64,000 nt of DNA, taken from an uncultured Tropicimonas sp. (GTDB lineage: Bacteria; Pseudomonadota; Alphaproteobacteria; Rhodobacterales; Rhodobacteraceae). The translations under genes were made by a program, and so were the position numbers. Below, piece by piece: positions 1 through 9,365 of this stretch. The DNA is taken from assembly GCA_947495685.1 (NCBI GenBank), contig CANLZY010000028.1, positions 1-64,000 of the forward strand, read 5' to 3'. Positions within the stretch are counted from its first letter, which is position 1. Every line of letters starts with the position of its first letter. The notes beneath the pieces are model-generated. The model was given only the letters and a program-made list of their open reading frames with translations. It searched no databases and was not told the DNA's origin.

Positions 1-831
1 GCGCCTTCGATGAGAGGGAGATAGGGTCCCGCTCACCGAACAGAAACCGCTGCAAATACCCAGTTCATGTGCGCAGGTGCACATCACAGAATGCGGAGCA
101 GGGGTTGGCAAAAAACGCGACCTTGCAGGCGGAGAGGGGTTTGTGAATCCGATTGAACGACAGTTGGGGCACACTTGCTGTCGGGAAATCCGCATGTTCG
201 CGGCGAGGCCCAGCCATTCACCTGAACTGTGCCTCCAGTAGAACTTAGCCGGAACACGATCCAGAAACCTGTTATCAGCCGGGCGCTAGCGCCTTGCCCG
301 TTCTGATTTCTGTAGGCAAGATATTTTGGGCAGCATGGGATGGCTCGGAAAACCGGGAACAGAACATAGAGAGATGCCGGCGGCGACCTTTGTTTGCCGC
401 CACCTCACAGGGATCTTCAAATCAACTCCTGCAAGAATCCTGCCTGCCCGAACTTTGGCGTCGAAGCGCTGACGAAGGTCGACCGCGGCCGGCCAACGAA
501 AGATAGATCAAGCGTTCAATATGAATAAAGGGCAAACGGCAACGACGGGGGCACGGTCGACCATAAACTGCCTTGCAAGACCTGCGGGAAGTCCAGTCCA
601 ATCATGAGCAAATGGGCGGTTGCGGAAGAGCTTGCAAGGATTTCTCTGTTTTGGTCCCGCAGCCTGAACCAGCATCCCCCACACCGGGGTGCTCGAATGC
701 GGATATCGGTGTGTTCTCGAACTCTGGGTCCAATGTCTGCAAGGCCAAGGGCAATATCTCGCGGCGCCTCCTGTAGGGTGTTGTTGCGGAACTCACGGTT
801 GAGGCGTGGCTGCCCCTTTCCCCACTGACAT
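1..831. other. No supported gene; decayed sequence
   Basis: Only short overlapping frames on both strands are seen, with no recognisable domain and no ribosome binding site in front of a credible start. The stretch directly precedes transposon debris, so it is probably decayed flank. Nothing else is visible. Confidence 0.5.
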
Positions 832-880
832 CATGCCACGCGAACGATCTCGGCGGTGCCGAGGGCGTTCGCGTGGCATG
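832..880. repeat. Near-perfect 49-bp inverted repeat
   Basis: The arms 832-846 and 866-880 are perfect 15-bp reverse complements. Inside them a second 6-bp stem (849-854 with 858-863) closes on a 3-base loop. There is no T run after it, so it is not a standard terminator. It lies just upstream of an IS3-type remnant and may be a transposon end structure or a cruciform site. Confidence 0.6.
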
Positions 881-1011
881 AGAGCGGTGCGGATGTGGAT
901 TTCGGCGGTTTGGCGGTCAGGGTCTCTCGTTGCGATACGTTCTCCGACTGGACCTGTCGCGGTTTGATGCCGCTCCTTTGACAGCATTTACTGCAACAAA
1001 GGAGACGGACC

Positions 1012-1230
1012 ATGGGACATGGCAGGACGGACGAGTTCCGAAAGGATGCGGTGCGCAAAGCACTGACCCGCGGGCTGACGCGCAAGCAGGTGGCCGATGA
1101 TCTGGGTGTCGGAATGTCGACGCTGAACAAATGGATCACAGCACACCGAGACACAGATGTGGTGTCGAACCAGGATTTGAGCCGCTCCCAGGGGAATGAC
1201 CGGCTGCATCGGGAGAACCAACGATTTGTC
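1012..1230 (+). pseudogene. IS3-family OrfA remnant
   Basis: The first about 72 codons encode a transposase helix-turn-helix of the IS3 OrfA type: a start MGHGRTDEF, the helix pair around RKQVADDLGVGMSTLNKW, then the beginning of the leucine-rich helix. A ribosome binding site (AAAGGAG) precedes the ATG. Near 1230 the frame runs into antisense sequence of another transposase and all similarity stops, so the 3' part of orfA and all of orfB are missing. A close relative lies at 23967, also truncated. Probably inactive, although the DNA-binding half could in principle still be made. Confidence 0.75.
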
Positions 1231-1489
1231 AGGTCTAGCGCCCCCTGCTCACACAAACGCCGTGTTGATCGGACGGCTAGGCAATATCCCAACAACGGCA
1301 TCCCGATCAGCAGTTCAGGACCGACCGACGGCGACCCGTGTGGCCTTGGAGATCCGTCAGACGCCCGCGGACGTCGCTCAGGTCGACGAAACGATCATTC
1401 GATCGAAGCAAATGGTCCCGCACGACATGGCTTTCCGGTGAGACCTCATGGAACAGAGCGCCTGGCACTTCCTTCTTCGGCCCCATCAT
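1215..1489 (-). pseudogene. IS1182-family transposase N-terminal remnant
   Basis: Read on the minus strand from about 1489 this matches the N-terminus of the complete transposase at 6319-7704: MMGPKKEVPGALF against MMGPRQEGQPALF, then DHLLRSNDRFVDL, up to HTGR. A frame change follows, and the next part (LGYCLAVRSTRRLCEQ against VGYCFGIRSERRLCEE) lies in another frame down to about 1215. There it abuts the IS3 remnant that reads the other way. It is a frameshifted, truncated copy of the element that is complete 5 kb away. Confidence 0.8.
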
Positions 1490-1756
1490 CGCCAAACCTC
1501 CCGCTCACTGCGGGAATGAATCAGCGACCTACTGTCCGTTCCAATGGGCATTGTTCAACACAATCCGCCCTTGTTGACTGATACCGCAGTGGCGATCAGC
1601 GGAGAAATTGTGCTCGGAAGAACAATCGACAACGACCCGGGGCCGACCTGCGTGATAGAAACGACGGACGGCAGGAGCATCCCTCTTTGGCCACTATCTG
1701 CTACAGCTCAAGTGTTTGGGGTCGCCGCTGTCGGCCGTGGGACACCGCCAGAGGCG

Positions 1757-2767
1757 CTACCGATCTGCCGCGCTCTCAACTGCGGCAAAACACACCTCTT
1801 CTCCATTCAACGGAATGGAACCAGTCCTGTCACGAATGCCAGCCAGCATGAGCGTGGCGATGTCGACCTCGTCGCCCGATACGGTCACCAAGGTTACATG
1901 GTCTTCGGACATCCCGAGATCCGGAAATTGCTCGCCACTCGTTGTGGCGAGTTGGATGTAGTCCCGCCCGTGTCTTTGTCGATAATCGTACACATGCTCA
2001 TGGCCGTTGAAGACGGTGTAAGGCCGGTCCGACAGAGCGACTTCGATGGAAGAGAAAGCCTCATCTCCGTCTCGATTCCAGGCCGGTTTGTGAACGAACA
2101 GGAAGGTCCATCGGACATCTGGATTGTCTGCGATGGCCACACGAAAATACTCGGCCTGTTCGGTGCTGATCGTTCCAGATGCGCGTTCCGGCATCTGGTT
2201 GTATTCGGTCGCCGCGAAAGCTTCGCGCCCTTCGGTCTTGTAGATCTCGACCGCCTTGGCGCGGGCGGCCGCGATCTCGTCTATCCGGGCCGGGGTGTTG
2301 TCCTCCGTGTCGAGTACCAGGAACAGGACGTCCTTGTAGCGGAAGTGGTAGTAGCTGGGTCCGAGCCGTTCCTGCCAGATTTCCTGCGACAGCAGTGTCG
2401 AAAGGTCGTGATTGCCGCCCACGTAGAATATCGGTGCTTTCAGCGTCTCCACCCTGCGGTCGTATTCCTCCCATTCACGGAGGAGCTGGTCTCGGTCCAC
2501 GTCACCGCCTTCGATCAGGTCGCCGACGCTGATCACGAACTCGGGACGCAGCAGATTCAACTGCGCCATGGCGATTTCGAATACGTGAGGTCGCTCGCCG
2601 CCTGTCAGGTCGGAGTGGATTGCAAACATGAACCGGTCTTCTCCAACGTCAAAGGCCGTGTCGGTCCATGGGGTGCGGCCATCCGTAATGCCGTGTGAAA
2701 ACGGCTGGGCGAGAGCGGAGGAGGCTGAAAAGAGGATGGCGGCTGTTGCGGCGATGAAGGGGTTCAT
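1757..2767 (-). CDS. Exported calcineurin-like metallophosphoesterase
   Basis: 336 aa with an N-terminal signal peptide (hydrophobic AATAAILFSASSALA, probable cleavage near residue 20), so periplasmic. Metallophosphoesterase motifs appear in order: SDLTGG (motif I; the usual D-x-H has T in place of H), GDLIEGG, GGNHD, VHKP and NGHEHVY. The motif I variant resembles a subgroup I remember with DRTGG there, so I do not read it as loss of function. The substrate is unknown; phosphate esters or phosphodiesters are likely. The start follows the porin stop by 10 bp on the same strand, so the two are probably co-transcribed, which would fit periplasmic breakdown of something the porin admits. Confidence 0.85.
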   Translation of the reverse strand: MNPFIAATAAILFSASSALAQPFSHGITDGRTPWTDTAFDVGEDRFMFAIHSDLTGGERPHVFEIAMAQLNLLRPEFVISVGDLIEGGDVDRDQLLREWEEYDRRVETLKAPIFYVGGNHDLSTLLSQEIWQERLGPSYYHFRYKDVLFLVLDTEDNTPARIDEIAAARAKAVEIYKTEGREAFAATEYNQMPERASGTISTEQAEYFRVAIADNPDVRWTFLFVHKPAWNRDGDEAFSSIEVALSDRPYTVFNGHEHVYDYRQRHGRDYIQLATTSGEQFPDLGMSEDHVTLVTVSGDEVDIATLMLAGIRDRTGSIPLNGEEVCFAAVESAADR

Positions 2768-2777
2768 AGGGGGGGCC

Positions 2778-3971
2778 TCAAAACACGATCCGGGCCCGCA
2801 GGCCGAGGATGGTCAGGTCGTCCTGGCCGGGGTTGAGCAGCGGGTCGCGGATATACTGGATCGAGGGAGTGATCTGGAAATCAGGCGAAATGTTGAAGCG
2901 GTAGAAGGCTTCGGTGGTGAACTGGGTGTCATCGAACCCCTTCGCCTCGGCCCAGTTGAGGCCGATCCCGGCAAGGTCGGTGTTCCGCCGGTACCAGCCC
3001 AGGCCCGTGGAGAGGGAGCGTTCGTAGAGCGCGGCCGTGCCCTCCGCCACACCCGCCCGCAGGAACGGCATCCATGTATTGTCGATGAACCAGGCGGCGG
3101 AGAAGGCCGCGCCCTTGTCCTCGGCCCGGCTTCCATCCTCGGCGGCGTCCGATTGCCAGACGGTCAGGTGGATATTGTCGAAATAGATCCTGTCCGAGCC
3201 GCTGGTGTAGCCGATCTCGATGGATTTGAACGTCTCACCGGTTTCGAACACATCAAAACTTGGCTCGGTCGGGTCCCCGTTCGCGTCCGCCACGGCACCG
3301 ACAACATAGAAATTCTCACCCAGCTTCGCACCGCCCGCGATCCCGAGGCCGGGATTGGGCGCGTTGATCGTCGGATTGGTGTTGAAGGCGAGATTCTGGA
3401 ACGACGTCCACGGGCTGACAAGGCCATAGACGTCCACGAAATCCGTCAGGTCAAGCTGGCCGATCTGGATCGTCCAGCGGCCCTCCGGATCACGCTGCGT
3501 CCAGAACAGGTTTGTCAGCATCGTGCCGTTGTCGTTGAAGGCGGTGCCGGTGATCGACAACGCGCCGGAATCGAAGCCGAAAAACTGGGGCGCGACTGCG
3601 CCGTAGGCCTGCCGGTTCTCGACCTTGAAGGTCAGGGAGCCGTTCTCGGTGGCCTGCCAGCTGCCATAAAAGCGCAGGACGCCTCCGCCCGCCTCTCCTT
3701 CACCCAGATCGCTGCTGCTCGACTGACCAAGCGCAAGGTAATCGAGATTGAATCGGAAACCGGTCTCGGCCAGCCCATCCTTCCAGCCGAAATAACCGGG
3801 CATGACATTGCGCGGAAAGTCTGTGCGCGGCTGCGGGTCGGTCAACCCGTCGCCGGGCGCCAGATCGGCCGCGACCGAAGACGGGCCAGCGAGCCCCTGC
3901 TGGGCATGAGCCAAGGAGGGAAGCACCGCCAGTGTTGCTGCAACCAGTGTGCCGATCGAAGTCTTCAGCAT
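2778..3971 (-). CDS. OprB-like carbohydrate porin
   Basis: 397 aa outer-membrane beta-barrel protein. Start chosen at the ATG with a signal peptide (MLKTSIGTLVAATLAVLP, cleavage after AHA) preceded by an AGGA ribosome binding site; the frame upstream is open but non-coding in character. The body has the OprB pattern: alternating beta strands with repeated short turns, segments such as WTIQIGQLDLTDFVD and FNTNPTINAPNPGLGIAGG, and a C-terminal aromatic residue (ARIVF) typical of outer-membrane insertion. The substrate cannot be read from sequence; OprB porins usually pass sugars. It sits between the amidohydrolase upstream and the phosphoesterase downstream. Confidence 0.8.
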   Translation of the reverse strand: MLKTSIGTLVAATLAVLPSLAHAQQGLAGPSSVAADLAPGDGLTDPQPRTDFPRNVMPGYFGWKDGLAETGFRFNLDYLALGQSSSSDLGEGEAGGGVLRFYGSWQATENGSLTFKVENRQAYGAVAPQFFGFDSGALSITGTAFNDNGTMLTNLFWTQRDPEGRWTIQIGQLDLTDFVDVYGLVSPWTSFQNLAFNTNPTINAPNPGLGIAGGAKLGENFYVVGAVADANGDPTEPSFDVFETGETFKSIEIGYTSGSDRIYFDNIHLTVWQSDAAEDGSRAEDKGAAFSAAWFIDNTWMPFLRAGVAEGTAALYERSLSTGLGWYRRNTDLAGIGLNWAEAKGFDDTQFTTEAFYRFNISPDFQITPSIQYIRDPLLNPGQDDLTILGLRARIVF

Positions 3972-4117
3972 TTTCCATCCTGTCGGATTGTCGAAAGGCG
4001 CGCCGTGCGGGTGGCAGGGGGCGTCGGGGGATTGGGCGGGAATCCGCAATGCGCAGCCGAGATCAGGCCGATGGGTTGTTGTCGTGTCATCGAAAATTCC
4101 CTTGGGTCGTTGAACAG

Positions 4118-4151
4118 GGCCTCGCCGCATCCGTTCCGGTGCGGCGAGGCC
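4118..4151 (-). terminator. 12-bp stem hairpin between porin and amidohydrolase
   Basis: Perfect 12-bp arms (4118-4129 and 4140-4151) around a 10-base loop, lying downstream of the amidohydrolase gene and upstream of the porin on the minus strand. No T tract follows on the minus strand, so it may be a weak terminator or an mRNA-stabilising hairpin. Confidence 0.45.
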
Positions 4152-4262
4152 ACGTCTTTGTGATCACCGGCGGACCCTGGGTCCGGAAACCGTGAGTTGG
4201 CCCCTTACAGGATCACTCTTGGCCAACGGATTGTCGTAGGTCCGACGATCCTTGATCTAGAG

Positions 4263-5666
4263 TCACAGGTTCCCGAAGTAAGCGTCCCGACTCGGACGCG
4301 CGGGTTTGAACGCGGGGGCGTTTTCACCGGGCAGCCAGTTCTTGTAGACGTCCCCATCCTTCATAACGAAGTCCACGGTGTCGCGTTTGATCGCGTTGAT
4401 GTCCTCCAACGGATTGCCGTCGACCAGAATGATGTCGGCATATCCCCCTTCGACAATTGTGCCCAGGCTACCCTCCTTGTAAGGGTTCATGCCGCCCGTC
4501 CAGGTCAGCACTTCGGCGGCATTGCTCGTCGCGGTTTTCAGGGACAGATGCGGGTTGTTGGCAACCTTGTCGTTGAACCAGATGATATTGTCGGCCTGGC
4601 GCACCACATCGGGTCCGAACATGTCACCACCGGTGACCATCAACAGGTCATGCTTGACCGCCCATTCCATCATCTGCTGCGCACCCGAATTTACCTGGGC
4701 TGCCTTGGCTTTCTGGTCGGCGTTGAAGAAGGTGATGCTCTCGGGGTCGCCAAAGGCTTCCAGCGACATGACCGCCTGAACAGACAGGGCGACGCCCTCT
4801 TCCTTCATGCGGATGATGGTTTCCTCGGAGACGAGGAAGTTGTGGTCGATCACGCGGACACCGGCGTCAATCGCCCGATTGACCGAACGGTCGTGATAGG
4901 CATGAACCAGCACGTAGGTGCCGTAGTCTTCGGCCACGCCCACAATCGCCTCGAGTTCTTCCATTGAGTACTGAGTTGTGTGCAGTGGATCAAATTCACT
5001 GGCAACGCCGCCGCCAGCCATAACCTTGATCTGGGTGGCACCAGCCCGAAGGTTGTGACGCGCCGCGCGAATGACTTCGGGAACCCCATCGGCGATAAAG
5101 CCGAACATGTGGGCCTCGAGATCATCCACGTCGCCCGGAACATCGTTGAACGATCCAGTATCCGCATGGCCGCCGGTCTGGCTCAGGAACGCGCCGCTGG
5201 GGTAGAGGCGCGGTCCGGGAATGATGTCGTTGTTCACCGCCTTCGCAATACCAAGGATGTTGCAGCCCGCGTCGCGCGCGGTGGTGAAGCCCTGATCGAG
5301 ATAGTCCTGTAGAACCAGTGCAACATAGGCGCCGTTGGCCATCTGGTCATAGTTGTCGCGAAACTCCAGCATGCCGTTCCGGATACACATGTGCGAATGC
5401 ATGTCGATCAGGCCGGGCATCAACGTGCGGCCTTCGCCATCCACCATGACGGCATCAGGTGCGTCGATTGCCTCAGCGGACACGGTCTTGATCAGGTTGC
5501 CTTCGACCAGAACAGATCCGTTCTCGACCAGAGTCTCCGAAACCCCGTCGAATATGTTGACGTTGGTGAACAGCACTTGACGTGGCGCGTCGTCCTGCGC
5601 GGTGGCCGTCGTCGCCATACCGGCCACCAGCGCAAGGCCCGCGACCGAAGCAAGAAAATCCTTCAT
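4263..5666 (-). CDS. Exported amidohydrolase (imidazolonepropionase-like)
   Basis: 467 aa member of the metal-dependent amidohydrolase superfamily. Start chosen at the second of two close ATGs because GGGAG lies about 6 bases upstream of it; it gives a signal peptide (MKDFLASVAGLALVAGMATTATA). Metal-site motifs in order: HSH in GLIDMHSHMC, the bridging Lys in ATQIKVMAGGG, His in YVLVHAYHD, His in RVIDHNFL, and Asp in VTGGD. The closing segment GGYADIILVDGNPLEDI is typical of the family. Secreted members often act as Xaa-Pro dipeptidases or on cyclic amides; the substrate here is unknown. Followed downstream by the porin and phosphoesterase genes on the same strand. Confidence 0.88.
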   Translation of the reverse strand: MKDFLASVAGLALVAGMATTATAQDDAPRQVLFTNVNIFDGVSETLVENGSVLVEGNLIKTVSAEAIDAPDAVMVDGEGRTLMPGLIDMHSHMCIRNGMLEFRDNYDQMANGAYVALVLQDYLDQGFTTARDAGCNILGIAKAVNNDIIPGPRLYPSGAFLSQTGGHADTGSFNDVPGDVDDLEAHMFGFIADGVPEVIRAARHNLRAGATQIKVMAGGGVASEFDPLHTTQYSMEELEAIVGVAEDYGTYVLVHAYHDRSVNRAIDAGVRVIDHNFLVSEETIIRMKEEGVALSVQAVMSLEAFGDPESITFFNADQKAKAAQVNSGAQQMMEWAVKHDLLMVTGGDMFGPDVVRQADNIIWFNDKVANNPHLSLKTATSNAAEVLTWTGGMNPYKEGSLGTIVEGGYADIILVDGNPLEDINAIKRDTVDFVMKDGDVYKNWLPGENAPAFKPARPSRDAYFGNL

Positions 5667-5864
5667 ATCCATCTCCCGTTGGATCAGCCCCTTTTCGGGG
5701 CGTTTGACTGGGAGGTAGGATAGCGCACAAAAAAGAAAAACCTGTCCGTGGGGGTCGTCGGGACCAGTTTTTTTACCCATCCAGACTGTTCCCGAGAGTT
5801 TTTCCTATTCCCGGTGCCGTCGGCCCCTAAGCTGCGTGCAGGTGCAAGCGCGGATATCGAATCA

Positions 5865-6257
5865 ATGACCCACAGGCTGCCACTCGTCAAACTGAGCGTT
5901 CTTCGACCGTTTGTGAGCGAATTCCGCAACCGTGGCATTGACCCGGAACCGGTCTTCGAAAGCGTCGGGCTGACCGAAGACGCAACCCTTGACCCGGACC
6001 TCTCGGTTCATGTCATGGTCATCACCCAGTTTGTCGAGAACGCGGCAGGTGCTGCCGACGACAGGTTTCTGGGCGCTCGCGTTGGAAGCAAGCTTGACCT
6101 TGGCGGTTGGCCGGTTCTGGCGGACGCGGAGGCTCGGGCGGCCACCGTCGGAGATTACCTGTCGATCTTCATCGCGCGGGCCAACGAGATCGCAAGTTCC
6201 GCCAACGAGTACCTCAACATCACCGGCCAAATGGCGGTCTTCGGCGGATTTTGTTGA
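5865..6257 (+). pseudogene. AraC-type regulator, N-terminal part, cut by an IS
   Basis: From the ATG at 5865 about 128 codons encode the effector-binding domain of an AraC-family regulator (Arabinose_bd-like): LRPFVSEFRNRGIDPEPVF, then DDRFLGARVGSKLDLGGW. This matches the usual first half of such 330-aa proteins. At 6248 the reading frame enters the inverted repeat of the IS1182 element and stops soon after. No helix-turn-helix half was found beyond the right end of the IS, so the insertion came with a deletion. It is divergent to the amidohydrolase, whose regulator it may have been. Confidence 0.8.
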
Positions 6258-7780
6258 AAAACACCCGTTCGCAACTGCCGAAATATGAGGCTTTGGCAAG
6301 GCGCGAACGCCTTTGCTGTCAGGCTTTTCGCGTTTGCTGCGGTGCAGGAAAGATCTTCGCCAGTTTCCGGAGGTTCTGGGCGGTTGCGGCGAGGAGGAAT
6401 TCGTCATTTGCGCCGCATGGTCCGCGCAACCGGAGCCTTCCGAGGCCGAGAATGCGTTTGAGGTGGGCGAAAAGCATCTCGACCTTTTTTCGGAGCTTCA
6501 TCGAGATGTCGTATTGGCGGGTTTTGGCGATGTCACGGGCAACCTGACGGGCATCTTCATGTTCCTCGCGGGTGATCTTGCGGGCGTCGGCGTTTGGGCA
6601 ACACTTGGCTTTGGACGGGCACGCCTGGCAGACTTCCTTCAATGCTCGATAGCGGGCCGTTCCCTTGCCTGTCGGACCCCGGTTCGGATCGGAATAATTC
6701 CGGCGGAACTGCTTCAGTTCGTGACCCTCCGGGCAGATATATTGGTCGTTCTCGGCGTCCCACTCGAAGTCCGCCCGCGTCCAGGTGCCGTCGTTGCGCC
6801 CGGACTTGTCGAACACCGGGATGTGCGGCGCGATCTTGCGATCAACCAGCCAGCCCAGCATCGGTCCGGTGCCATAGGCCGTATCCGCAATCAGGCGTTC
6901 TGGATGCAGCTCGAACTTGGCCTTCACCCTATCCAGCATGGTCTTGGTCGATCCGACCTCGGCCTGCCGGATCGACCTTGTCGCCTCGACATCAACGATC
7001 ACGCCGTGATCCGTGTCGATCAGGTAGTTGTCGGAATAGCTGAAGAATGCGGGGCCTTTTCGTGCAGCCGTCCATTGGCTGGCCGGGTCGGAATGTGATG
7101 TGAACTTGGGCTGGACCTCGCTGGCGGCCCCGAAGGCGGCCTCATCCAGCGTGTCGAGATACTCGCGAACCGCACGGGGCGCATCGGCCGGGTCGATCCG
7201 CGCCGCGTCCCAGTCCTCCTTCGGTGTCGAATTCTGCTTGTTCGCGTCTGCTTCAATGAGACTGGCATCGACCGCCAGGCGCTGGCCACTGACCAGACCT
7301 TCGGCGATGCAGCGCACAACCGTCGTCTCGAACAGGTGCCGCAGCAACTCGCTGTCGCGGAACCGGCCATGACGGTTCTTGGAGAAGGTGGAGTGATCCG
7401 GGACCCGGTCACTCAGGTCAAGGCGGCAGAACCAGCGATATGCCAGATTCAGATGCACCTCTTCGCACAGCCGCCGCTCCGACCGGATTCCGAAGCAATA
7501 GCCGACCAGCAGCATCCGGATCAGCAATTCGGGATCGACGGAGGGACGGCCGGTATGGCTGTAGAAATCTGCAAGATGGGCACGGATGCTTCTCAGGTCG
7601 ACGAACCGATCGATGGATCGAAGCATGTGGTCTTGCGGGACGTGATCCTCAAGCGAGAACTCGTAGAAGAGCGCTGGTTGCCCCTCCTGCCGTGGTCCCA
7701 TCATCGCCAATCCTCCCGCCCATTGGCAGAATTGAATCAGCACACCACGCTTCAATCAAGCACGAGTTTTTCAACAAAAT
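6248..7780 (-). mobile_element. Complete IS1182-family insertion sequence
   Basis: About 1.53 kb, bounded by 15-bp perfect inverted repeats (6248-6262 and 7766-7780) and holding one transposase gene on the minus strand. No clear target-site duplication is seen. A second, decayed copy of its transposase start lies at 1215-1489. Confidence 0.85.
6319..7704 (-). CDS. IS1182-family transposase
   Basis: 461 aa DDE transposase that moves the surrounding element. Start at MMGPRQEG, with GGAGG 8 bases upstream. N-terminal DUF772-type domain (HMLRSIDRFVDL, then VGYCFGIRSERRLCEEV and LSDRVPDHSTFSKNRHGRF), then the DDE core with the first Asp in RLAVDASLIEADANK, the second in LIADTAYGTGP, and a C-terminal DDE_Tnp_1_6 zinc-like cluster (QACPSKAKCCPNADAR) followed by ERKVEMLFAHLKRILGL-like sequence carrying the Glu. 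It looks full length and intact. Confidence 0.92.
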   Translation of the reverse strand: MMGPRQEGQPALFYEFSLEDHVPQDHMLRSIDRFVDLRSIRAHLADFYSHTGRPSVDPELLIRMLLVGYCFGIRSERRLCEEVHLNLAYRWFCRLDLSDRVPDHSTFSKNRHGRFRDSELLRHLFETTVVRCIAEGLVSGQRLAVDASLIEADANKQNSTPKEDWDAARIDPADAPRAVREYLDTLDEAAFGAASEVQPKFTSHSDPASQWTAARKGPAFFSYSDNYLIDTDHGVIVDVEATRSIRQAEVGSTKTMLDRVKAKFELHPERLIADTAYGTGPMLGWLVDRKIAPHIPVFDKSGRNDGTWTRADFEWDAENDQYICPEGHELKQFRRNYSDPNRGPTGKGTARYRALKEVCQACPSKAKCCPNADARKITREEHEDARQVARDIAKTRQYDISMKLRKKVEMLFAHLKRILGLGRLRLRGPCGANDEFLLAATAQNLRKLAKIFPAPQQTRKA

Positions 7781-8187
7781 AGGCCCAAAGCTGCCTTGCG
7801 GCGGCGCAGCGGCGCGAGCTTGGCCCGAGCACTGGAAGCAGTCTTTCCCGACTCACAGAAGCTTCAACGCTTTCAGCAATGTAGCCCGAAACCTGGACAT
7901 TCAGCGGTCTGAATCGACCGGCCTGCGGGACAAGTTTTGACGACGACACCGAGCCCAAATAACCCGCTCGCCGCTGCCACGACCTTCGACAGCCATACAG
8001 ACCTTGCGGTTCTCTGAGACATCGTTCCCGGGGCGGCCGAGCAGAGTGCGGTCCGCGCTCAAATCTCAGCGGGCCTCTCTCCAACGAGAATCGTTTTTGT
8101 TGTGAGCCTGTGCGTTCCTCAATAGCATCGCGGGAATGCCATGAACCACTCAGATGCATTGGTGGCACGGATCGGGGTTATAGACAC
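7781..8187. other. No supported gene
   Basis: Between the IS right end and the DUF4188 gene only low-quality overlapping frames exist. The missing C-terminal half of the AraC-type gene was looked for here on both strands and not seen. Confidence 0.5.
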
Positions 8188-8661
8188 ATGACGGACATCA
8201 AAGCCGAAAGACTTGCCGCTCACATAGAAGGCGATTTCGTCGTGTTTCTGATTGGCGCTCGGATAAACAAATGGTGGCGAGTCCGGGATATCCTATGGTT
8301 CTCGAAGACCATGCCAAAGATGCTCAAGGAACTCTCGAACATGCCGAGCGAGGAGACCGGTTTTTTGGGATATCAAACCCTTAGCGCATTAATCAATATC
8401 CAATACTGGCGGAGTTTCGAGCATCTGGAAGCATACGCCCGCTCCAAGGACCGGGAGCACTTCCCCGAGTGGGTCGAGTTCAACCGCCGCTACAAGAAAC
8501 GGCGGGGCGATGTCGGGATATGGCATGAAACCTATCTGGTGAAAGAGGGGGCCTACGAAGCGATCTACTCCGGAATGCCAGCCTTCGGGCTCGGGAAAGT
8601 CACGGAACTCGTACCCGCAACTGGCAATCGTGATGCTGCCAAACAACGCCTCGGGCGCTGA
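8188..8661 (+). CDS. DUF4188 protein (monooxygenase af470-like)
   Basis: 157 aa, soluble, no signal peptide. It resembles the DUF4188 / monooxygenase af470-like family: GDFVVFLIGARINKWWRVRD near the start, FLGYQTLSALINIQYWRSFEHLEAYAR in the middle and WHETYLVKEGAYEAIYSGMPAFGL near the end. The fold is a dimeric alpha-beta barrel as in small heme- or cofactor-free oxygenases; no member's reaction is assigned here. Start at the ATG before TDIKAERLAAH; the ribosome binding site is weak. It stands alone, with no neighbour on the same strand, so its pathway is unknown. Confidence 0.8.
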   Translation: MTDIKAERLAAHIEGDFVVFLIGARINKWWRVRDILWFSKTMPKMLKELSNMPSEETGFLGYQTLSALINIQYWRSFEHLEAYARSKDREHFPEWVEFNRRYKKRRGDVGIWHETYLVKEGAYEAIYSGMPAFGLGKVTELVPATGNRDAAKQRLGR

Positions 8662-9227
8662 CCCCGCACGGATTTTCCATCATCCACCACGTCTCAGTCT
8701 CCCACACAGCTTTGCTGGCTCGGACCAAAAGAAGCGACGTTCTTGGGAGTGCAGAGGGTTCAATGTCAGTTTTGACTCGCTCTGCTGCCTACGTCGAACT
8801 ATGCCGAGCGGCAGCTTTGCGCAGGAAGGGAACACTGTCTCTACAGCTGCGAACTGGGTTTTTGTCCAAGTGTGAGACATGAGACTGTGGCGCAGCGAAC
8901 GACCGGTTCCGATTTGGATCGATTTGACGGTGCTCAACGACCGCTTTCGGGAAGTTTTTCGTATCGCAGCGAGGGGCCCAGAAAACCCGTCGCACTGACG
9001 TCTCAACTTTCGCTGCAATGGCATTTGGCGGGTTTGTCCGCATCCTTCCAGTTCGTTGACAGCGCGGCGAGCTTCGCTTCCCGTCTCCAGGGTGGGGAAG
9101 TGGCCACCGGAAGTAGAAAATTCCGTGTCTGGAAGGGCTTACATATGACGACAACTTTACGGGTCTGTGTTCCACTGTTGTGTCACACCCGGCATTATCG
9201 AAGTTAAGTCGTTGATTTAGAATCAAA
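8662..9227. other. No gene; decayed intergenic sequence at the island edge
   Basis: Frames on both strands lack domain signals and start sites. The character (short CGAAC/GGCCGG-rich segments) matches other gene-free stretches in this window around 29.9-30.2, 33.5-33.8, 35.6-35.9 and 39.0-39.2 kb. It ends at the first tRNA-Cys fragment. Confidence 0.5.
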
Positions 9228-9275
9228 TGGAGGCGAGTACCGGAATCGAACCGGTGTACACGGATTTGCAATCCG
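9228..9275 (-). repeat. att site 1: tRNA-Cys 3' fragment (48 bp)
   Basis: Identical over 48 bases to 41718-41765, the 3' part (anticodon stem to CCA) of the intact tRNA-Cys. The 5' half of a tRNA is absent, so this is an attachment-site remnant, marking the outer end of the tandem islands. Confidence 0.9.
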
Positions 9276-9305
9276 AGGATGTGCTCTGAAACTATTGAAT
9301 ACTTC

Positions 9306-9365
9306 TGTAAACCGGAACTTCAGGTGATTGTTTGGTTTCAAACGGTTAGCCGGTTCTGTGTAAAC
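9306..9365. repeat. TGTAAAC repeats next to att site 1
   Basis: TGTAAAC occurs at 9306-9312 and 9359-9365. The same heptamer is found beside att sites 2 and 3, so these are candidate arm-type binding sites for the island integrase. Confidence 0.5.

Noticed and set aside
1757-2767. Loss of function of the phosphoesterase through the missing His of motif I
   Set aside because: The variant SDLTGG resembles a subgroup pattern I remember (DRTGG); the other metal motifs are intact, so I do not call it defective.
2628-4163. Long plus-strand frame opposite the porin and phosphoesterase genes
   Set aside because: High GC keeps the antisense frame open; the minus strand has signal peptides, motifs and ribosome binding sites, while this frame has no domain.
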